The notes: generated by a model from the letters alone, not told the origin. Counted from the first letter of the stretch, positions 25,788 through 34,806 are shown. The stretch is DNA of 64,000 nucleotides from Streptomyces amritsarensis (GCF_001953875.1 NZ_MQUR01000017.1:1-64000), one strand, 5' to 3'. Made by a program: numbers and translations.

Positions 25788-26840
25788 TTGGACGTGTTCG
25801 TGTGCGCCGGGTGCGGTACGGAGCTGACGGCCCCCGTCTCCCGGGTGGCCCTCCCCGTCCACGCCCACTACGGAGCGTGGGAGGAACTGCATCCTCCGCT
25901 GATGGACCCGGGGACGTACGCCCTCGACCCCCGGCCCACCGGACCGCCCTGGCGGCTGTGGGACGACGTGGGTGAGGACCTGGCGGCCGAACAGGGCGTG
26001 TACCTGCCGCGGTACTCCGTCTCCTTCGGGTCGCGGGACCGGGCCGTCATCGCGCCCGGCGACTCCCGGGCCATGACCCTGATCCTCGAGAAGTGCGAGG
26101 GCTACTGCCAGGGCATCGACGGCCGTGACGGGCCCAACCTGGCGTGCGAGGGCTGCGGACGCGCCGTGGCGACGCGCATGGACGACTGCGGGCTGTGGCA
26201 GGCGGTGTGGCTGGAGCCCGACGAGGTCCGGCGCATCCCCTCCGGCGCACCCGCCGTCCCCGTCCCCGGCTGGGACGAGCTGGACCTGGCGTCGTACGCC
26301 GTGCCGCCCGTCGAGCTCGACGGCTCCTGGAGCCGCCGCTGGGAGGCCGCCGTCCCGGTGGCCCTCGCACACCTGGTGGTGGCCTGCGAAGGCCGCCCGG
26401 TGGCGCTGCCCGGCCCCCTCGCCGACCTGGTCGGCGAGGCCGTCGCCGGCTACCTGCCCCCCGGACCCCCGGTCCGCACCGCGCGTCTCGCCGGGCCGGG
26501 CAGGCCGGTGCCCCGGTCCGGGGACGACATCCTCGTCGTCCCGCGCCATCCGGTGACGGGGGAGCCGTGGCCGCCCCCGCACGGCACCGCGCCCGTGGTA
26601 CCCCTGGACATCGGCGTCTGGGCCCACCTCGTCCTCCCGGGCGAGACCTCGCCGCTGCCGGCGTCCGGCACCCTGCCCGAAGGGGTCCTGCGCGACGACT
26701 ACATCCAGCCGCTGCGCACGTGGCGCGGCTTCTTCCCCCACTCCCGGGCCTTCGGCGACAGCCTGGCCCGCCTCCCCGGCATCCGCCGCCCCGAACTGCG
26801 CGCCTACTACGACCGGTACAGCGGACCAGGACCGCACTAG
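25788..26840 (+). CDS. Hypothetical protein with CxxC zinc-ribbon-like motifs
   Basis: A 350-residue cytoplasmic protein of no family I can name. The N-terminus has CAGCGTEL (Cys-x2-Cys), and residues about 105-130 have CEGYCQGIDGRDGPNLACEGCGRAVATRMDDC. This suggests one or two bound zinc ions. The rest is Pro/Leu-rich with conserved-looking PGTYALDP and DDILVVPRHPVTGEPWPPP. The start is TTG 25788, 7 nt after GGGGGGA. Its TAG stop shares CTAG with the stop of the convergent LuxR-type gene. Confidence 0.78.
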   Translation: MDVFVCAGCGTELTAPVSRVALPVHAHYGAWEELHPPLMDPGTYALDPRPTGPPWRLWDDVGEDLAAEQGVYLPRYSVSFGSRDRAVIAPGDSRAMTLILEKCEGYCQGIDGRDGPNLACEGCGRAVATRMDDCGLWQAVWLEPDEVRRIPSGAPAVPVPGWDELDLASYAVPPVELDGSWSRRWEAAVPVALAHLVVACEGRPVALPGPLADLVGEAVAGYLPPGPPVRTARLAGPGRPVPRSGDDILVVPRHPVTGEPWPPPHGTAPVVPLDIGVWAHLVLPGETSPLPASGTLPEGVLRDDYIQPLRTWRGFFPHSRAFGDSLARLPGIRRPELRAYYDRYSGPGPH

Positions 26841-27886
26841 TCCGGCGGGGCGGGGGCCGGCGCGGGGTGCGGCGACAGCAAATAGCCGGCCTGGAAGCGG
26901 GACTTGGCGCCCACCGCCCGCATGATCTCGGCGATGTGGCGCTGGCACGTCCGCTCCGACATGCCGAGGCGGCGCGCGATCACCTTGTCCTCCAGCCCCT
27001 CCGACAGCAGCCGCACGATCGTCTGCCGCAGCTCGTCCGAGATCGACCGGGCCGCCTCGGGACCGACCGACGTCGGGAAGGGCTCCGCCCCCAGCCACGA
27101 CCGCTCGAAGGCCGAGATCATGAAGTGCACGACACTGGGCTCCCGCACCACCAGCGCCGCCCCGCTGCGCTCCGGCACCGCCATCAGCCCCGTACGCCCG
27201 TCGAACACGAGCATCCGCATCAGCCCGTCGCCCAGCGTCCGCACCTGCGCGCCCAGCGCCGTCACCCGCTCCACGTACGCGGCCGTGGGCCGCGAGTACC
27301 GGGCCGTGTGCTGGTAGATCGTCCGCATCCGGACCCCGCGGGCCAGCAGCGACTCGTCCCGCCCGATCGACTCCTCCAGGGACTCCGGCGGACGGCCGCC
27401 CCCCGGCTGTGAAGTCAGCAGCTCCTGCTCGCACGCCGCGGCCAGCTCCGCGATCAGCCCCCGTACGGCGCCGAGGTCCGTGACCAGCTCCAGGTGCCCC
27501 GCCCCGCTCGTGTCCCGGTGCGCGGTCCCCGCCTCGTACGCGGGCACGAGCGCCTCCAGCCGCCCCCGCAGCCGGTCCATCTCGTCGTGGGTCTCCCGTA
27601 CGAGCAGGGCCAGCGGCGCCAGGGCCCGGGCCGCCGCCGCCCGCGGCGCCACCGCGCTCCACCGCTGCGGCCCGCCGCCCGGCGCCCGCTGGAGCAGGTG
27701 CGCGGCGGCCAGCTCCGTGATCGCGGCGGCCGCGCGCACGCCGAGGGCCCGCGTGGCCTCCTCCGCGTCGAAGGCGTGCCGTTCGACGGCGTACGCGTAC
27801 AGGCGTCGGGCGGCGGGGGTCAGCTCCCCGGACGCACCGGCCGCCCTGGCCGCCGCGCCGGACGCTCCGGTTCCCTCGGCTCGCAT
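26837..27886 (-). CDS. LuxR-type (GerE) HTH regulator with N-terminal winged-helix-like region
   Basis: A 349-residue orphan regulator. Residues about 20-75 (LTPAARRLYAYAVERHAFDAEEATRALGVRAAAAITELAAAHLLQR) resemble the TrmB-like N-terminus of a Streptomyces regulator group. The C-terminal LuxR helix-turn-helix is SISDELRQTIVRLLSEGLEDKVIARRLGMSERTCQRHIAEIMRAVGAKSRFQAGY. It has no receiver domain, so the signal is unknown. ATG 27886 is chosen over further-upstream starts. A small ORF with a strong ribosome site diverges from it at 27993. Confidence 0.85.
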   Translation of the reverse strand: MRAEGTGASGAAARAAGASGELTPAARRLYAYAVERHAFDAEEATRALGVRAAAAITELAAAHLLQRAPGGGPQRWSAVAPRAAAARALAPLALLVRETHDEMDRLRGRLEALVPAYEAGTAHRDTSGAGHLELVTDLGAVRGLIAELAAACEQELLTSQPGGGRPPESLEESIGRDESLLARGVRMRTIYQHTARYSRPTAAYVERVTALGAQVRTLGDGLMRMLVFDGRTGLMAVPERSGAALVVREPSVVHFMISAFERSWLGAEPFPTSVGPEAARSISDELRQTIVRLLSEGLEDKVIARRLGMSERTCQRHIAEIMRAVGAKSRFQAGYLLSPHPAPAPAPPD

Positions 27887-27992
27887 GTGCGTATTCGTCC
27901 CGGTCTGGACTTGTTTGTAAACCCCTCGTGTTCCCGCAAGGCGGCAAGACGACGCCTGAGAAGACCCATTCGGCATATGTCGAGGAGGCACA

Positions 27993-28106
27993 GTGGTCAC
28001 ACGGCGTGAAGGGGGAAACGCAGTCGCGCCGGTCCATCCGTGCCATCCGACCGAGAGGGGGCGGAACGGCGGGCACGGACGGACCGGCGCGGAACACCGG
28101 CCCTGA
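27993..28106 (+). CDS. Possible 37-residue peptide divergent from the LuxR-type regulator
   Basis: GTG 27993 follows GAGGAGG (27982-27988) by 4 nt, one of the best ribosome sites in the window. It opens a 37-codon frame (starting VVTRREGGNAVAPVHPCHP) that ends 9 nt before the convergent cupin stop. It has one Cys and many His, Arg and Gly residues. I recognise no family, and the composition is not clearly protein-like. In some Streptomyces loci regulators of this class neighbour small peptides (weak inference). Confidence 0.3.
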   Translation: MVTRREGGNAVAPVHPCHPTERGRNGGHGRTGAEHRP

Positions 28107-28115
28107 CCGGGGCCG

Positions 28116-28484
28116 TCAGCCGGAGGGCTTGGCGTAGTCGGCGAAACCGGTCCAGTCCAGCGTCACGCAGGGCTCGTCACCCACCACCCAGGCGTTGTGC
28201 CCGGGGTGCACCCGCATGTAGTCGCCGGGGCCGAACTCGGCGCTCTCCCCGTTGTCCATCACGACCTTCATGCGGCCGCTCACCACGTACCCGGTGTGGT
28301 CGGCCCGGCAACTGTCCGTCCCGGCCAGCGGCTGGACGTGCTCCGACCACTTCCAGCCCGGCAGGAAGACGGCGCGCCCGACGGCCCCGTCCCCCGTGTC
28401 CACCAGGTCCAGCCGGCCCATGCCGCCGACGAACGGCCTGGTCTCGTCGGGTGCGTCGAAGTTCCTGCAGTCGATTGCGGCCAT
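28116..28484 (-). CDS. Cupin-domain protein
   Basis: A 122-residue single-cupin protein. Cupin motif 1 is around WSEHVQPLAGTDSCRADHTGYVVSGRMKVVM, and motif 2 is GPGDYMRVHPGHNAWVVG. Possible metal ligands are His in the first motif and His in HPGHNAW. Small cupins of this kind are often sugar- or metal-binding, and its role is unknown. ATG 28484 is preceded by GGAGG. Confidence 0.83.
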   Translation of the reverse strand: MAAIDCRNFDAPDETRPFVGGMGRLDLVDTGDGAVGRAVFLPGWKWSEHVQPLAGTDSCRADHTGYVVSGRMKVVMDNGESAEFGPGDYMRVHPGHNAWVVGDEPCVTLDWTGFADYAKPSG

Positions 28485-28580
28485 CGCCGATCGCCTCCGG
28501 GAGAGGAGCGGGCACCCCGAGTCCACTTCTCACGGTACGCCGGGCGCGGCCCGCTCGCGGTGCGCGTCCCGACCGGGCCC

Positions 28581-29315
28581 TCACCCCCGCAGCGACCTCC
28601 CGAAGCCGGAGGCCAGCGGCATCCGCAGGCCCAGCGGCGGCGGCGCGGCCAGGGCGTCGGTGACGGGACGGGAGTACCGGCCCGAGAAGACCGCGCCGAG
28701 GACGAAGTCCACGCCCAGCGCCACCACTTCCGCCTGGTGCTCGCGCAGCCCGTGCCCGTCGGAGTGCACCTCGAACCGGCACGTCGCGCGGTTCGCCTTC
28801 TTCGCCCGCTCCGCCAGTCTGAAGGAGGCCTCCGGGTCGCTGCGGGCGTCGTTGGTGCCGTGCACGATCAACACCTGCCGGCCCGACAGCTGTTTCACCG
28901 GTTCCGGGGAGTCGGCGGGCGCCCCCTCCCCCAGGCAGGGGGCCAGGGCCAGAACCGAGTTGACGGCCCCGTGCCCCGCCGCCCGCAGCGCGGCCAGGGC
29001 GCCGGCGTCGTAGCCGGCCAGGCACACCGGAACGTCCCCGTACCGCCGCACCGCCTCGTCCGCCGCCCACCGCGCCTGCTCCTCCCGGGCGGACTCCCCG
29101 CCGTGGATCACGGTGTGCGCGACCAGGCCGTCCCCACCGCCCGCCCGGGCCAGCGCCCGCGCGAGCGGACGCAGGGGACCGGGGGAGAGTCTGGACGCCC
29201 CGGGAAGCAGGAGCACCACCCCGTTGACCGGGCTTTCCGTCGGACCCGAGCCGGTTCTCGCGCCGGCCGCCCGCCCCAGGCGGGCCCCGCGCGCCGGCGG
29301 CGCATGCTGTGCCAT
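28581..29315 (-). CDS. Alpha/beta-hydrolase-fold protein with Asp at the nucleophile elbow
   Basis: A 244-residue protein of the dienelactone-hydrolase-like alpha/beta fold: NGVVLLLPGASRLSPGPLRPLARAL (oxyanion strand), VCLAGYDAGALAALRAAGH at the nucleophile turn, VLIVHGTNDARSDPEAS (acid) and HSDGHGLREHQAEV (His). The canonical G-x-S-x-G is G-Y-D-A-G, so Asp replaces Ser. This implies a different chemistry or a non-catalytic role. ATG 29315 is the start. It diverges from add. Confidence 0.8.
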   Translation of the reverse strand: MAQHAPPARGARLGRAAGARTGSGPTESPVNGVVLLLPGASRLSPGPLRPLARALARAGGGDGLVAHTVIHGGESAREEQARWAADEAVRRYGDVPVCLAGYDAGALAALRAAGHGAVNSVLALAPCLGEGAPADSPEPVKQLSGRQVLIVHGTNDARSDPEASFRLAERAKKANRATCRFEVHSDGHGLREHQAEVVALGVDFVLGAVFSGRYSRPVTDALAAPPPLGLRMPLASGFGRSLRG

Positions 29316-29393
29316 GGCGGAACAGTCTCAGACCTCCGGGTGTACGCCATCCGTCCGCGCGGTCTCTGTTACATATCGACGCCCGTCGGGGAC

Positions 29394-29422
29394 ACGACGC
29401 TCTACGCGCGTAGGAGTAGAGT
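29394..29422 (+). promoter_or_regulatory. add promoter with perfect nucleoside-regulon operator
   Basis: CTACGCGCGTAG (29402-29413) sits just before TAGAGT (29417-29422). A weak ACGACG (29394-29399) is 17 nt upstream of the latter. ATG 29429 begins 7 nt after the -10, which suggests a leaderless mRNA with the operator inside the promoter. Confidence 0.6.
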
Positions 29423-29428
29423 GCGCAG

Positions 29429-30577
29429 ATGACGAGCGAGACCCCCAACCTGCCGACCCCGGACCAGATCCGTCGTTCCCCGAAGGTGCTCCTGCACGAT
29501 CACCTCGACGGTGGACTGCGTCCCGGGACCATCATCGAGCTGGCCCGCGAGGTCGGCTACGAGAACCTCCCCGAGACCGACGCCGACAAGCTCGGCATCT
29601 GGTTCCGCGAGGCCGCCGACTCCGGCTCCCTGCCGCGATACCTGGAGACCTTCGCGCACACCTGCGCGGTCATGCAGACGAAGGCGGCCCTCTACCGCGT
29701 CGCCGCCGAGTGCGCCGAGGACCTGGCCGAGGACGGCGTCGTGTACGCCGAGATCCGCTACGCCCCCGAGCAGCACCTGGAAGCCGGCCTCACCCTCGAA
29801 GAGGTCGTCGAGGCCGTCAACGACGGCTTCCGCGAGGGCGAGCGCCGTGCCAAGGCCAACGGCCACCGCATCCGCGTCGGCGCCCTGCTGACCGCGATGC
29901 GCCACGCGGCCCGCGCGCTGGAGATCGCCGAGCTGGCCAACCGCTACCGCGACAACGGCGTGGTCGGCTTCGACATCGCCGGCGCCGAGGCGGGCTTCCC
30001 TCCCACCCGCCACCTCGACGCCTTCGAGTACCTCAAGCGCGAGAACAACCACTTCACGATCCACGCGGGCGAGGCCTTCGGCCTGCCGTCGATCTGGCAG
30101 GCCCTGCAGTGGTGCGGCGCCGACCGCCTCGGCCACGGTGTGAAGATCATCGACGACATCGAGGTCGCCGAGGACGGCTCGGTCAAGCTCGGCCGCCTGG
30201 CCAGCTACGTCCGGGACAAGCGCATCCCCCTGGAGATGTGCCCGACCTCGAACCTGCAGACGGCCGCGGCTGCCTCGTACGCCGAGCACCCGATCGGCCT
30301 GCTGCGCAAGCTGCACTTCAGGCTCACGGTCAACACCGACAACCGCCTGATGAGCGGCACCAGCATGAGCCGCGAGTTCGAGCACCTCGTGGACACCTTC
30401 GGCTACACCCTCGACGACATGCAGTGGTTCACCGTCAATGCGATGAAGTCCGCGTTCATTCCTTTCGATGAACGACTGGCCATGATCAATGAGGTCATCA
30501 AGCCGGGCTATGCGGAGCTGAAGTCGGAGTGGCTGTTCCGTCAGACCGCCTCCACCAGCGGTTCTGTCTCGGCCTAG
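29429..30577 (+). CDS. add: Adenosine deaminase
   Basis: A 382-residue enzyme converting (deoxy)adenosine to (deoxy)inosine. Zinc and catalytic motifs: [14 protein letters not shown] (HxH), [12 protein letters not shown] and LGHGVKI, with [12 protein letters not shown] near the end supplying the conserved Asp. ATG 29429 lies next to a putative -10, with an operator-like palindrome in the promoter. A strong hairpin follows at 30596-30631. Its product inosine is a substrate for the purine nucleoside phosphorylase at 45337-46143. Confidence 0.96.
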   Translation: MTSETPNLPTPDQIRRSPKVLLHDHLDGGLRPGTIIELAREVGYENLPETDADKLGIWFREAADSGSLPRYLETFAHTCAVMQTKAALYRVAAECAEDLAEDGVVYAEIRYAPEQHLEAGLTLEEVVEAVNDGFREGERRAKANGHRIRVGALLTAMRHAARALEIAELANRYRDNGVVGFDIAGAEAGFPPTRHLDAFEYLKRENNHFTIHAGEAFGLPSIWQALQWCGADRLGHGVKIIDDIEVAEDGSVKLGRLASYVRDKRIPLEMCPTSNLQTAAAASYAEHPIGLLRKLHFRLTVNTDNRLMSGTSMSREFEHLVDTFGYTLDDMQWFTVNAMKSAFIPFDERLAMINEVIKPGYAELKSEWLFRQTASTSGSVSA

Positions 30578-30595
30578 GCCATGGCATGACGTACT

Positions 30596-30631
30596 GAAAG
30601 CGCCCGGGAGAGGCAATTTCCGGGCGCTTTC
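30596..30631 (+). terminator. Hairpin terminator after add
   Basis: Perfect 12-bp stem, GAAAGCGCCCGG (30596-30607) with CCGGGCGCTTTC (30620-30631), 18 nt after the stop. Confidence 0.9.
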
Positions 30632-30716
30632 TCGTATTAACGGATGTTTGCGGGCGGGGGTTTGAAGTGACTAGTTTGCGGAGCCGCTCAATTCCCCGTC
30701 GCAAGGAATATCTTCC

Positions 30717-30965
30717 ATGAAGCAGTCAGCTGCCAAGTTCCTCGGTGCCGCCGCCGTCGGTGCCGCCCTCGCCGCCGTCGCCGCCGGTACCGCCTCCGCC
30801 GCCGTTCCCGCCATCGGCATCACCGACGCGCTCGGCACCGCCACCGGCGCGCTCGAGGGCGTCACCAGCCAGCAGCAGATGAAGGGCGAAGAGGGGCAGC
30901 CGAGCGACCCCACCGCCGCGGTCACCGGCCTGCTGGGTCCGGTCACCGGCGCCCTCAACGGCTGA
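30717..30965 (+). CDS. Small secreted protein
   Basis: An 82-residue protein with a clear Sec signal (MKQSAAKFLGAAAVGAALAA then GTASAAV). The mature part is about 50 residues, with repeated TATGALEG / VTGLLGPVTGALNG patterns. It resembles small exported proteins common in Streptomyces, possibly aerial-growth associated (guess). The ATG is 30717; AAGGA (30705-30709) lies 7 nt upstream. The other small secreted protein in this window (38417-38764) has a similar PxxN/VTGxL composition. Confidence 0.75.
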   Translation: MKQSAAKFLGAAAVGAALAAVAAGTASAAVPAIGITDALGTATGALEGVTSQQQMKGEEGQPSDPTAAVTGLLGPVTGALNG

Positions 30966-31096
30966 CGCCCACGCGAGACGGACGAACGCACGCGCGGCGG
31001 TCGCACTCCCCTTCGACGAGGTGTGTGTGCCGCCGTGCGGTGTGCCACGATCACCACCAACTGCCCGCCGACGCACGGGGTATGAGGTTCTCGGTC

Positions 31097-31864
31097 ATGC
31101 GCATGAAGGCACGAGCGACGCTGGTCGCGCTGGTCCCCGCCCTGCTCTTCGCCGCGGTCGGGTGCAGCAGTACGGACGCCCCCGCGACCGGCAGGTCCCC
31201 CGACCCCAAGGGGTCCGAGGTCGGCGCCGGCGGCGCGCCCGGCGCCTCCGCGGCGTCCCCGGACCCGACCGGATCGGCCCCGCCGAAGACCGGCGGCACC
31301 AAGCTGGAGCGGTCCGCGCTCGCCCAGGGCGACCTGGCCGGCTATCAGATCTCCGCCCAGGGCAAGAACCCGAACGCCCCGGACGGCCAGCCGCAGGCCG
31401 ACAAGAAGGCCTGCCAGCCGCTGGCCGACATCATGGGCGACAAGCCCGACCCCGCCGCGCGCGAGACCGTCAACCGGGGCATCGGATCGCAGAAGCAGAT
31501 GGGGCTCGCGGTCTCCGCCTCCGTCAGCTCCTACTCCGAGAGCGACGCGAAGGCGCTGGTCGCCCGGCTCAAGGCCGCCGTCGCCGCCTGCGGCACGGGC
31601 TTCTCCGCCACGGTCGACAAGCAGACCGGCAGCTACCGCGACGTCCGCACCGCCGACTACCGCACGAGCGGCGACGAGAGCGTCAGCTGGACCACGACCG
31701 CGACCGGCCAGGGCGTCTCGGCGCAGGTCCACCTGGTCGTCGTACGCGAGGGCGACACCGTCGTACGCCTGATGGCCCTCAACGTGGCGGGCGGCGGGCA
31801 GAAGGTCCTGGTGCCGCAGGAAGTGACCGACAAGCAGGTGGAGAAGGTCCGGAAGGCCGGCTGA
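31097..31864 (+). CDS. Hypothetical lipoprotein
   Basis: A 255-residue exported protein with a lipoprotein-like signal (MRMKARATLVALVPALLFAAVGC, Cys 23; the -2 residue Val is slightly unusual). A Pro/Ser/Gly linker follows. The folded part runs from about residue 75 (LAQGDLAGYQISAQGKN, SASVSSYSESDAKALVARLKAAVAACGTGF, VHLVVVREGDTVVRLMALN). This resembles Streptomyces sensor-like lipoproteins without assigned function. ATG 31097 is used; ATG 31082 and ATG 31103 are alternatives. Confidence 0.78.
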   Translation: MRMKARATLVALVPALLFAAVGCSSTDAPATGRSPDPKGSEVGAGGAPGASAASPDPTGSAPPKTGGTKLERSALAQGDLAGYQISAQGKNPNAPDGQPQADKKACQPLADIMGDKPDPAARETVNRGIGSQKQMGLAVSASVSSYSESDAKALVARLKAAVAACGTGFSATVDKQTGSYRDVRTADYRTSGDESVSWTTTATGQGVSAQVHLVVVREGDTVVRLMALNVAGGGQKVLVPQEVTDKQVEKVRKAG

Positions 31865-31876
31865 GCGTCCGGCCCC

Positions 31877-32077
31877 CTACCAGGCGGTCGAGGCGGACTT
31901 CTCGTTCGGCAGCAGCACCCACAGTGCGATGTAGATCAGGAACTGCGGGCCGGGCAGCAGACACGAGACGGCGAAGATGGCGCGCATCGTGTTCGCGGAC
32001 ATTCCGAAACGCCGTGCGAGTCCGGCGCAGACTCCGCCGATCCAACGGCCGTCACGGGGGCGGACCAGGGCGCTCAT
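31877..32077 (-). CDS. PspC-domain small membrane protein
   Basis: A 66-residue protein that is almost entirely a PspC domain (LVRPRDGRWIGGVCAGLARRFGM, then a hydrophobic helix ending LIYIALWVLLPNEK). PspC domains occur in envelope-stress and sensor proteins. ATG 32077 follows AAGGAG. It is probably monocistronic or downstream of the VanZ gene. Confidence 0.9.
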   Translation of the reverse strand: MSALVRPRDGRWIGGVCAGLARRFGMSANTMRAIFAVSCLLPGPQFLIYIALWVLLPNEKSASTAW

Positions 32078-32115
32078 GGGGTTCTCCTTCGTCGGGATCG
32101 CCTTCTTGCGATGCC

Positions 32116-32694
32116 TCAATACTCCCGCTGGACCGCCGACAGAACGTCGGTCCAGGGACCGAGCCCGACCCTGGAAATCTTCGGGGTGTCCCCCTGATAA
32201 ACGGCATGTGAGCGGCGCAGCCGCGCCCGCAGCGCCGGTACGACGGCCGCATGCGCCAGCAGCACGCCGAGGGTGTTGAGCAGCACCGAGTCCACGTCGA
32301 CGACCCGGCCCGGGACCCCGCTCTGGAGCATCTCGATGCTGAGCGAGACCAGCGCGCCCGCCGCGGCGGTCCGCACCAGGGACGACCACTCGGCCAGCCG
32401 CGACAGCCAGAGCCGACCGCTGACGAGCGGCACCAGCACCCCGAGCGGGGCCAGCAGCGCTACTCCCTCCCCGATCCGCCGGGCGGCCTCCAGCGGCCCG
32501 AGGGCGAGGTCCGCCCTGATCCCCTCCAGCGGGGTCAGATTGCCGGCGGCGGCCCAGGGAACGTCGAGGGGCCGCAGGGTCAGCCAGCCGACGACCAGGA
32601 GATGGGCGGCGAGAAGGACCCCGGCCAGGAGTCGGAGACGGAGGGGGATCGCGGGGGCGCCGGCGGGAGCGCCGTCGGCCTCAATACGCTGCAC
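32116..32694 (-). CDS. VanZ-family membrane protein
   Basis: A 192-residue integral membrane protein with four hydrophobic spans. VanZ-like signatures are LTLRPLDV, LAPLGVLVPLV and SIEMLQSGVPGRVVDVDSVLLNTLGVLLAH. VanZ-like proteins can affect glycopeptide susceptibility, but the role here is unknown. Starts at GTG 32694. Confidence 0.88.
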   Translation of the reverse strand: MQRIEADGAPAGAPAIPLRLRLLAGVLLAAHLLVVGWLTLRPLDVPWAAAGNLTPLEGIRADLALGPLEAARRIGEGVALLAPLGVLVPLVSGRLWLSRLAEWSSLVRTAAAGALVSLSIEMLQSGVPGRVVDVDSVLLNTLGVLLAHAAVVPALRARLRRSHAVYQGDTPKISRVGLGPWTDVLSAVQREY

Positions 32695-32802
32695 ACCTGC
32701 GAGGACGCATCACCTGACAGCCCCGGTTCCGCCTCGGACGTGTGGCGGTCGGCACGCTCCGTGTCTGCCGGCTGTGCGTCGGTCTTCTGCCGCCGGCCCC
32801 GG

Positions 32803-33438
32803 TCAGCGGGTGGCGACCAGGACGATCAGCAGCAGCGCGCCGACCACGGCGGGCGCGATGATCTCGTACGACCAGTGCACCCGCACGCTGCCCTGGGCGC
32901 CGGGCCGCTCGGCCCCGCGCTCGGCCAGCCTCTGGAGCTCGTCGACGATCCGGTCCGCACTGGCCCGCATCGGCTCGGCCGGGACCTTCGCCTTCTCGCC
33001 CGGGGAGCGGCCCTCCCGGTCGCGGAGCCCTTCGTAGCGCAGGCGCTGCCGGTTGGCCTTCTTCCGCTCGCGCAGCGAGACGGGCACCGACCACAGCTGG
33101 TACTTCGACCCCTCGGCCAGCACCTCCGCCGAGTAGCCGGAGCGCACGGCGTCCACGGCGGCCCAGGGCAGCTCGATGATCCGGAAGGGGTTCCGTACGC
33201 GCATCCGGTCGTCGTTGGCGAAGACGGCCGGGCGGATCGTGAACGCCACGATCAGCGGCACCGCGCACAGCGCTGCCGCCAGCGCGATCCACGGGGTGTT
33301 CCCCGAGCCGCGCACCACGGCGTCCCCGCAGAGCCATGCCGTCAGCGCGAGCAGCAGCACCCCCGAGACGACGCCCATGGAGGAGCGGTAGACCCGGTCG
33401 TCGTAGACCGGTTCATCGGTCGGCTGCTGGCTGCTCAT
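32803..33438 (-). CDS. PH-domain membrane protein
   Basis: A 211-residue protein. Two hydrophobic spans (about residues 22-70) precede a bacterial PH-like domain (DDRMRVRNPFRIIELPWAAVDAVRSGYSAEVLAEGSKYQLWSVPVSLRERKKANR). A single helix near the C-terminus (SYEIIAPAVVGALLLIVLVATR) ends the protein. Function unknown. ATG 33438 is selected. Confidence 0.83.
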   Translation of the reverse strand: MSSQQPTDEPVYDDRVYRSSMGVVSGVLLLALTAWLCGDAVVRGSGNTPWIALAAALCAVPLIVAFTIRPAVFANDDRMRVRNPFRIIELPWAAVDAVRSGYSAEVLAEGSKYQLWSVPVSLRERKKANRQRLRYEGLRDREGRSPGEKAKVPAEPMRASADRIVDELQRLAERGAERPGAQGSVRVHWSYEIIAPAVVGALLLIVLVATR

Positions 33439-33555
33439 GGGGTCGATTCTGCCCCACCGCGCCGGCCGGCTGTATCGGCGCACGGGATCGGCGTACGGGA
33501 TGAGGTGGTCGGGCCGGCCACGGTGCCGGTGGCCCGCCGGACGGAGGGAGCGGGA

Positions 33556-34563
33556 TCAGCGCTGCGTGCGGCCGCGGCGGCGGGCGAGGAAGGCGGCGCC
33601 CAGGCCCGCGACGACGGCGGCGAGGCCGGCGCCCGCGGAGGCGGCCACCGGGGCGCCGGCGTCCTCGGCGGCCTCCTCCCCGGCTCCGGCGGCGACCCCG
33701 CCCTGGGGTGCGACGGCGGTCCGGCCGGCGGTCCGGGCCTTCGGGGCGGCCGGGGCGGCCGGGCCGGTGGAGGGCGAGGGCGCCGACTGCGCGGCCGGCG
33801 TTGCCTCCCGCTCGGGGGCGGGGGCCGCCTCCTCCTCGAAGGGGTAGGTGCGCGCGCAGCCCGCGGGCAGCTCCGGGAAGAGCGCCGTCCCGAGGGGGCT
33901 CTCCCCGCCGGGGGTCGCGTACGTGAAGGAGGGCCGGGCCCCGCTCGCGTTCACGATGCGGGCAGCGGTCCGGTCGTCCTTCGCCGGGGCGGGGGCGGTG
34001 CGGGTCAGCTTCTCGCGGGGCTCCTTGGTGATCCCGTCCACCAACTGCACCTGCGGCCCGTCGGGGGTCGTCGTCAGGTCGGCGACCAGCGTCCCGTGCA
34101 GGCCGAGCCGCTTCGTGGCGGAGACGCACCGGGCACCGTGGGTGCGGGCCGCCTCGGACAGCGGCAGCGGGAAGGACTCGGTGGCGCCGGCCTTCGTGAC
34201 GGTGAGGACGGGGGCGGCCGAGTCCACCCCGGTGATCTCCAGGTCCAGGCCGTTCACGGTGTCGGCGGTGTTCGCCCGGTCCAGCACGGTCAGCACCCGG
34301 AACATGTAGTGGTCGCCGGGCTTCCAGTCCGGTCCGACGGCGCGGATCCAGGCCTCCGGGCCCTCCGCCTCGTGGCGCAGCACCGCGACGAGGCCCCCGC
34401 CGATGGAGGCCGGGGTGCCCGAGAACCGGTCCGCGGGGCTCTGCGAGGTGACCGCGGCAGCCTGCCGGACGGTCGTCGCGGCGTGCGCGGCGCCCGCGGC
34501 GGGGGCGAGGAGCGCGCCGGCGAGGGCGGCGGTGGCGAGGGAGGCACGCAGGGCGGTACGCAT
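33556..34563 (-). CDS. Exported, C-terminally membrane-anchored protein (SCO1860-like)
   Basis: A 335-residue surface protein. Signal peptide residues 1-28 (ALAGALLAPAAGAAHAA). A beta-rich ectodomain follows (GGLVAVLRHEAEGPEAWIRAVGP; LGLHGTLVADLTTTPDGPQVQLVDG), then an Ala/Pro/Thr stalk, a hydrophobic helix and a basic tail (RRRGRTQR). It resembles the SCO1860 LAETG-anchored family, but I find no LAxTG or LPxTG, so it is probably membrane-anchored instead of sortase-linked. ATG 34563 follows AAGGAG. Confidence 0.78.
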   Translation of the reverse strand: MRTALRASLATAALAGALLAPAAGAAHAATTVRQAAAVTSQSPADRFSGTPASIGGGLVAVLRHEAEGPEAWIRAVGPDWKPGDHYMFRVLTVLDRANTADTVNGLDLEITGVDSAAPVLTVTKAGATESFPLPLSEAARTHGARCVSATKRLGLHGTLVADLTTTPDGPQVQLVDGITKEPREKLTRTAPAPAKDDRTAARIVNASGARPSFTYATPGGESPLGTALFPELPAGCARTYPFEEEAAPAPEREATPAAQSAPSPSTGPAAPAAPKARTAGRTAVAPQGGVAAGAGEEAAEDAGAPVAASAGAGLAAVVAGLGAAFLARRRGRTQR

Positions 34564-34770
34564 AACGACTCCTTGAAGCGTTGTCCGGGGTGGAGGAGAG
34601 CCGCATGCCGCGTCTTTCTCTGTCGGGTTTCGTCCGGTGAGCTCTGGCGGGCTGCTGGAAGGAAATCTATTGATCTTGTGCGCGTGGACGATCGCCTGCG
34701 TGTCATGGCCGGGTAACAGGAGGCGGAGGTGTCGATTCCGTAGCGGATCGCCCGGAATCGAGGGAGGGGG

Positions 34771-34800
34771 GTGACAGGTCGCTACGCGCGTAGATATGCT
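34771..34800 (+). promoter_or_regulatory. deoC promoter with perfect nucleoside-regulon operator
   Basis: GTGACA (34771-34776), 18 nt, then TATGCT (34795-34800). The palindrome CTACGCGCGTAG (34782-34793) fills the spacer. GTG 34807 lies 6 nt after the -10 with no ribosome site, so the mRNA is probably leaderless and repression would be steric. Confidence 0.7.
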
Positions 34801-34806
34801 CATCTG

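Noticed and set aside
34564..34806. Riboswitch upstream of deoC
   Set aside because: The promoter abuts the start codon and no conserved leader structure was seen.
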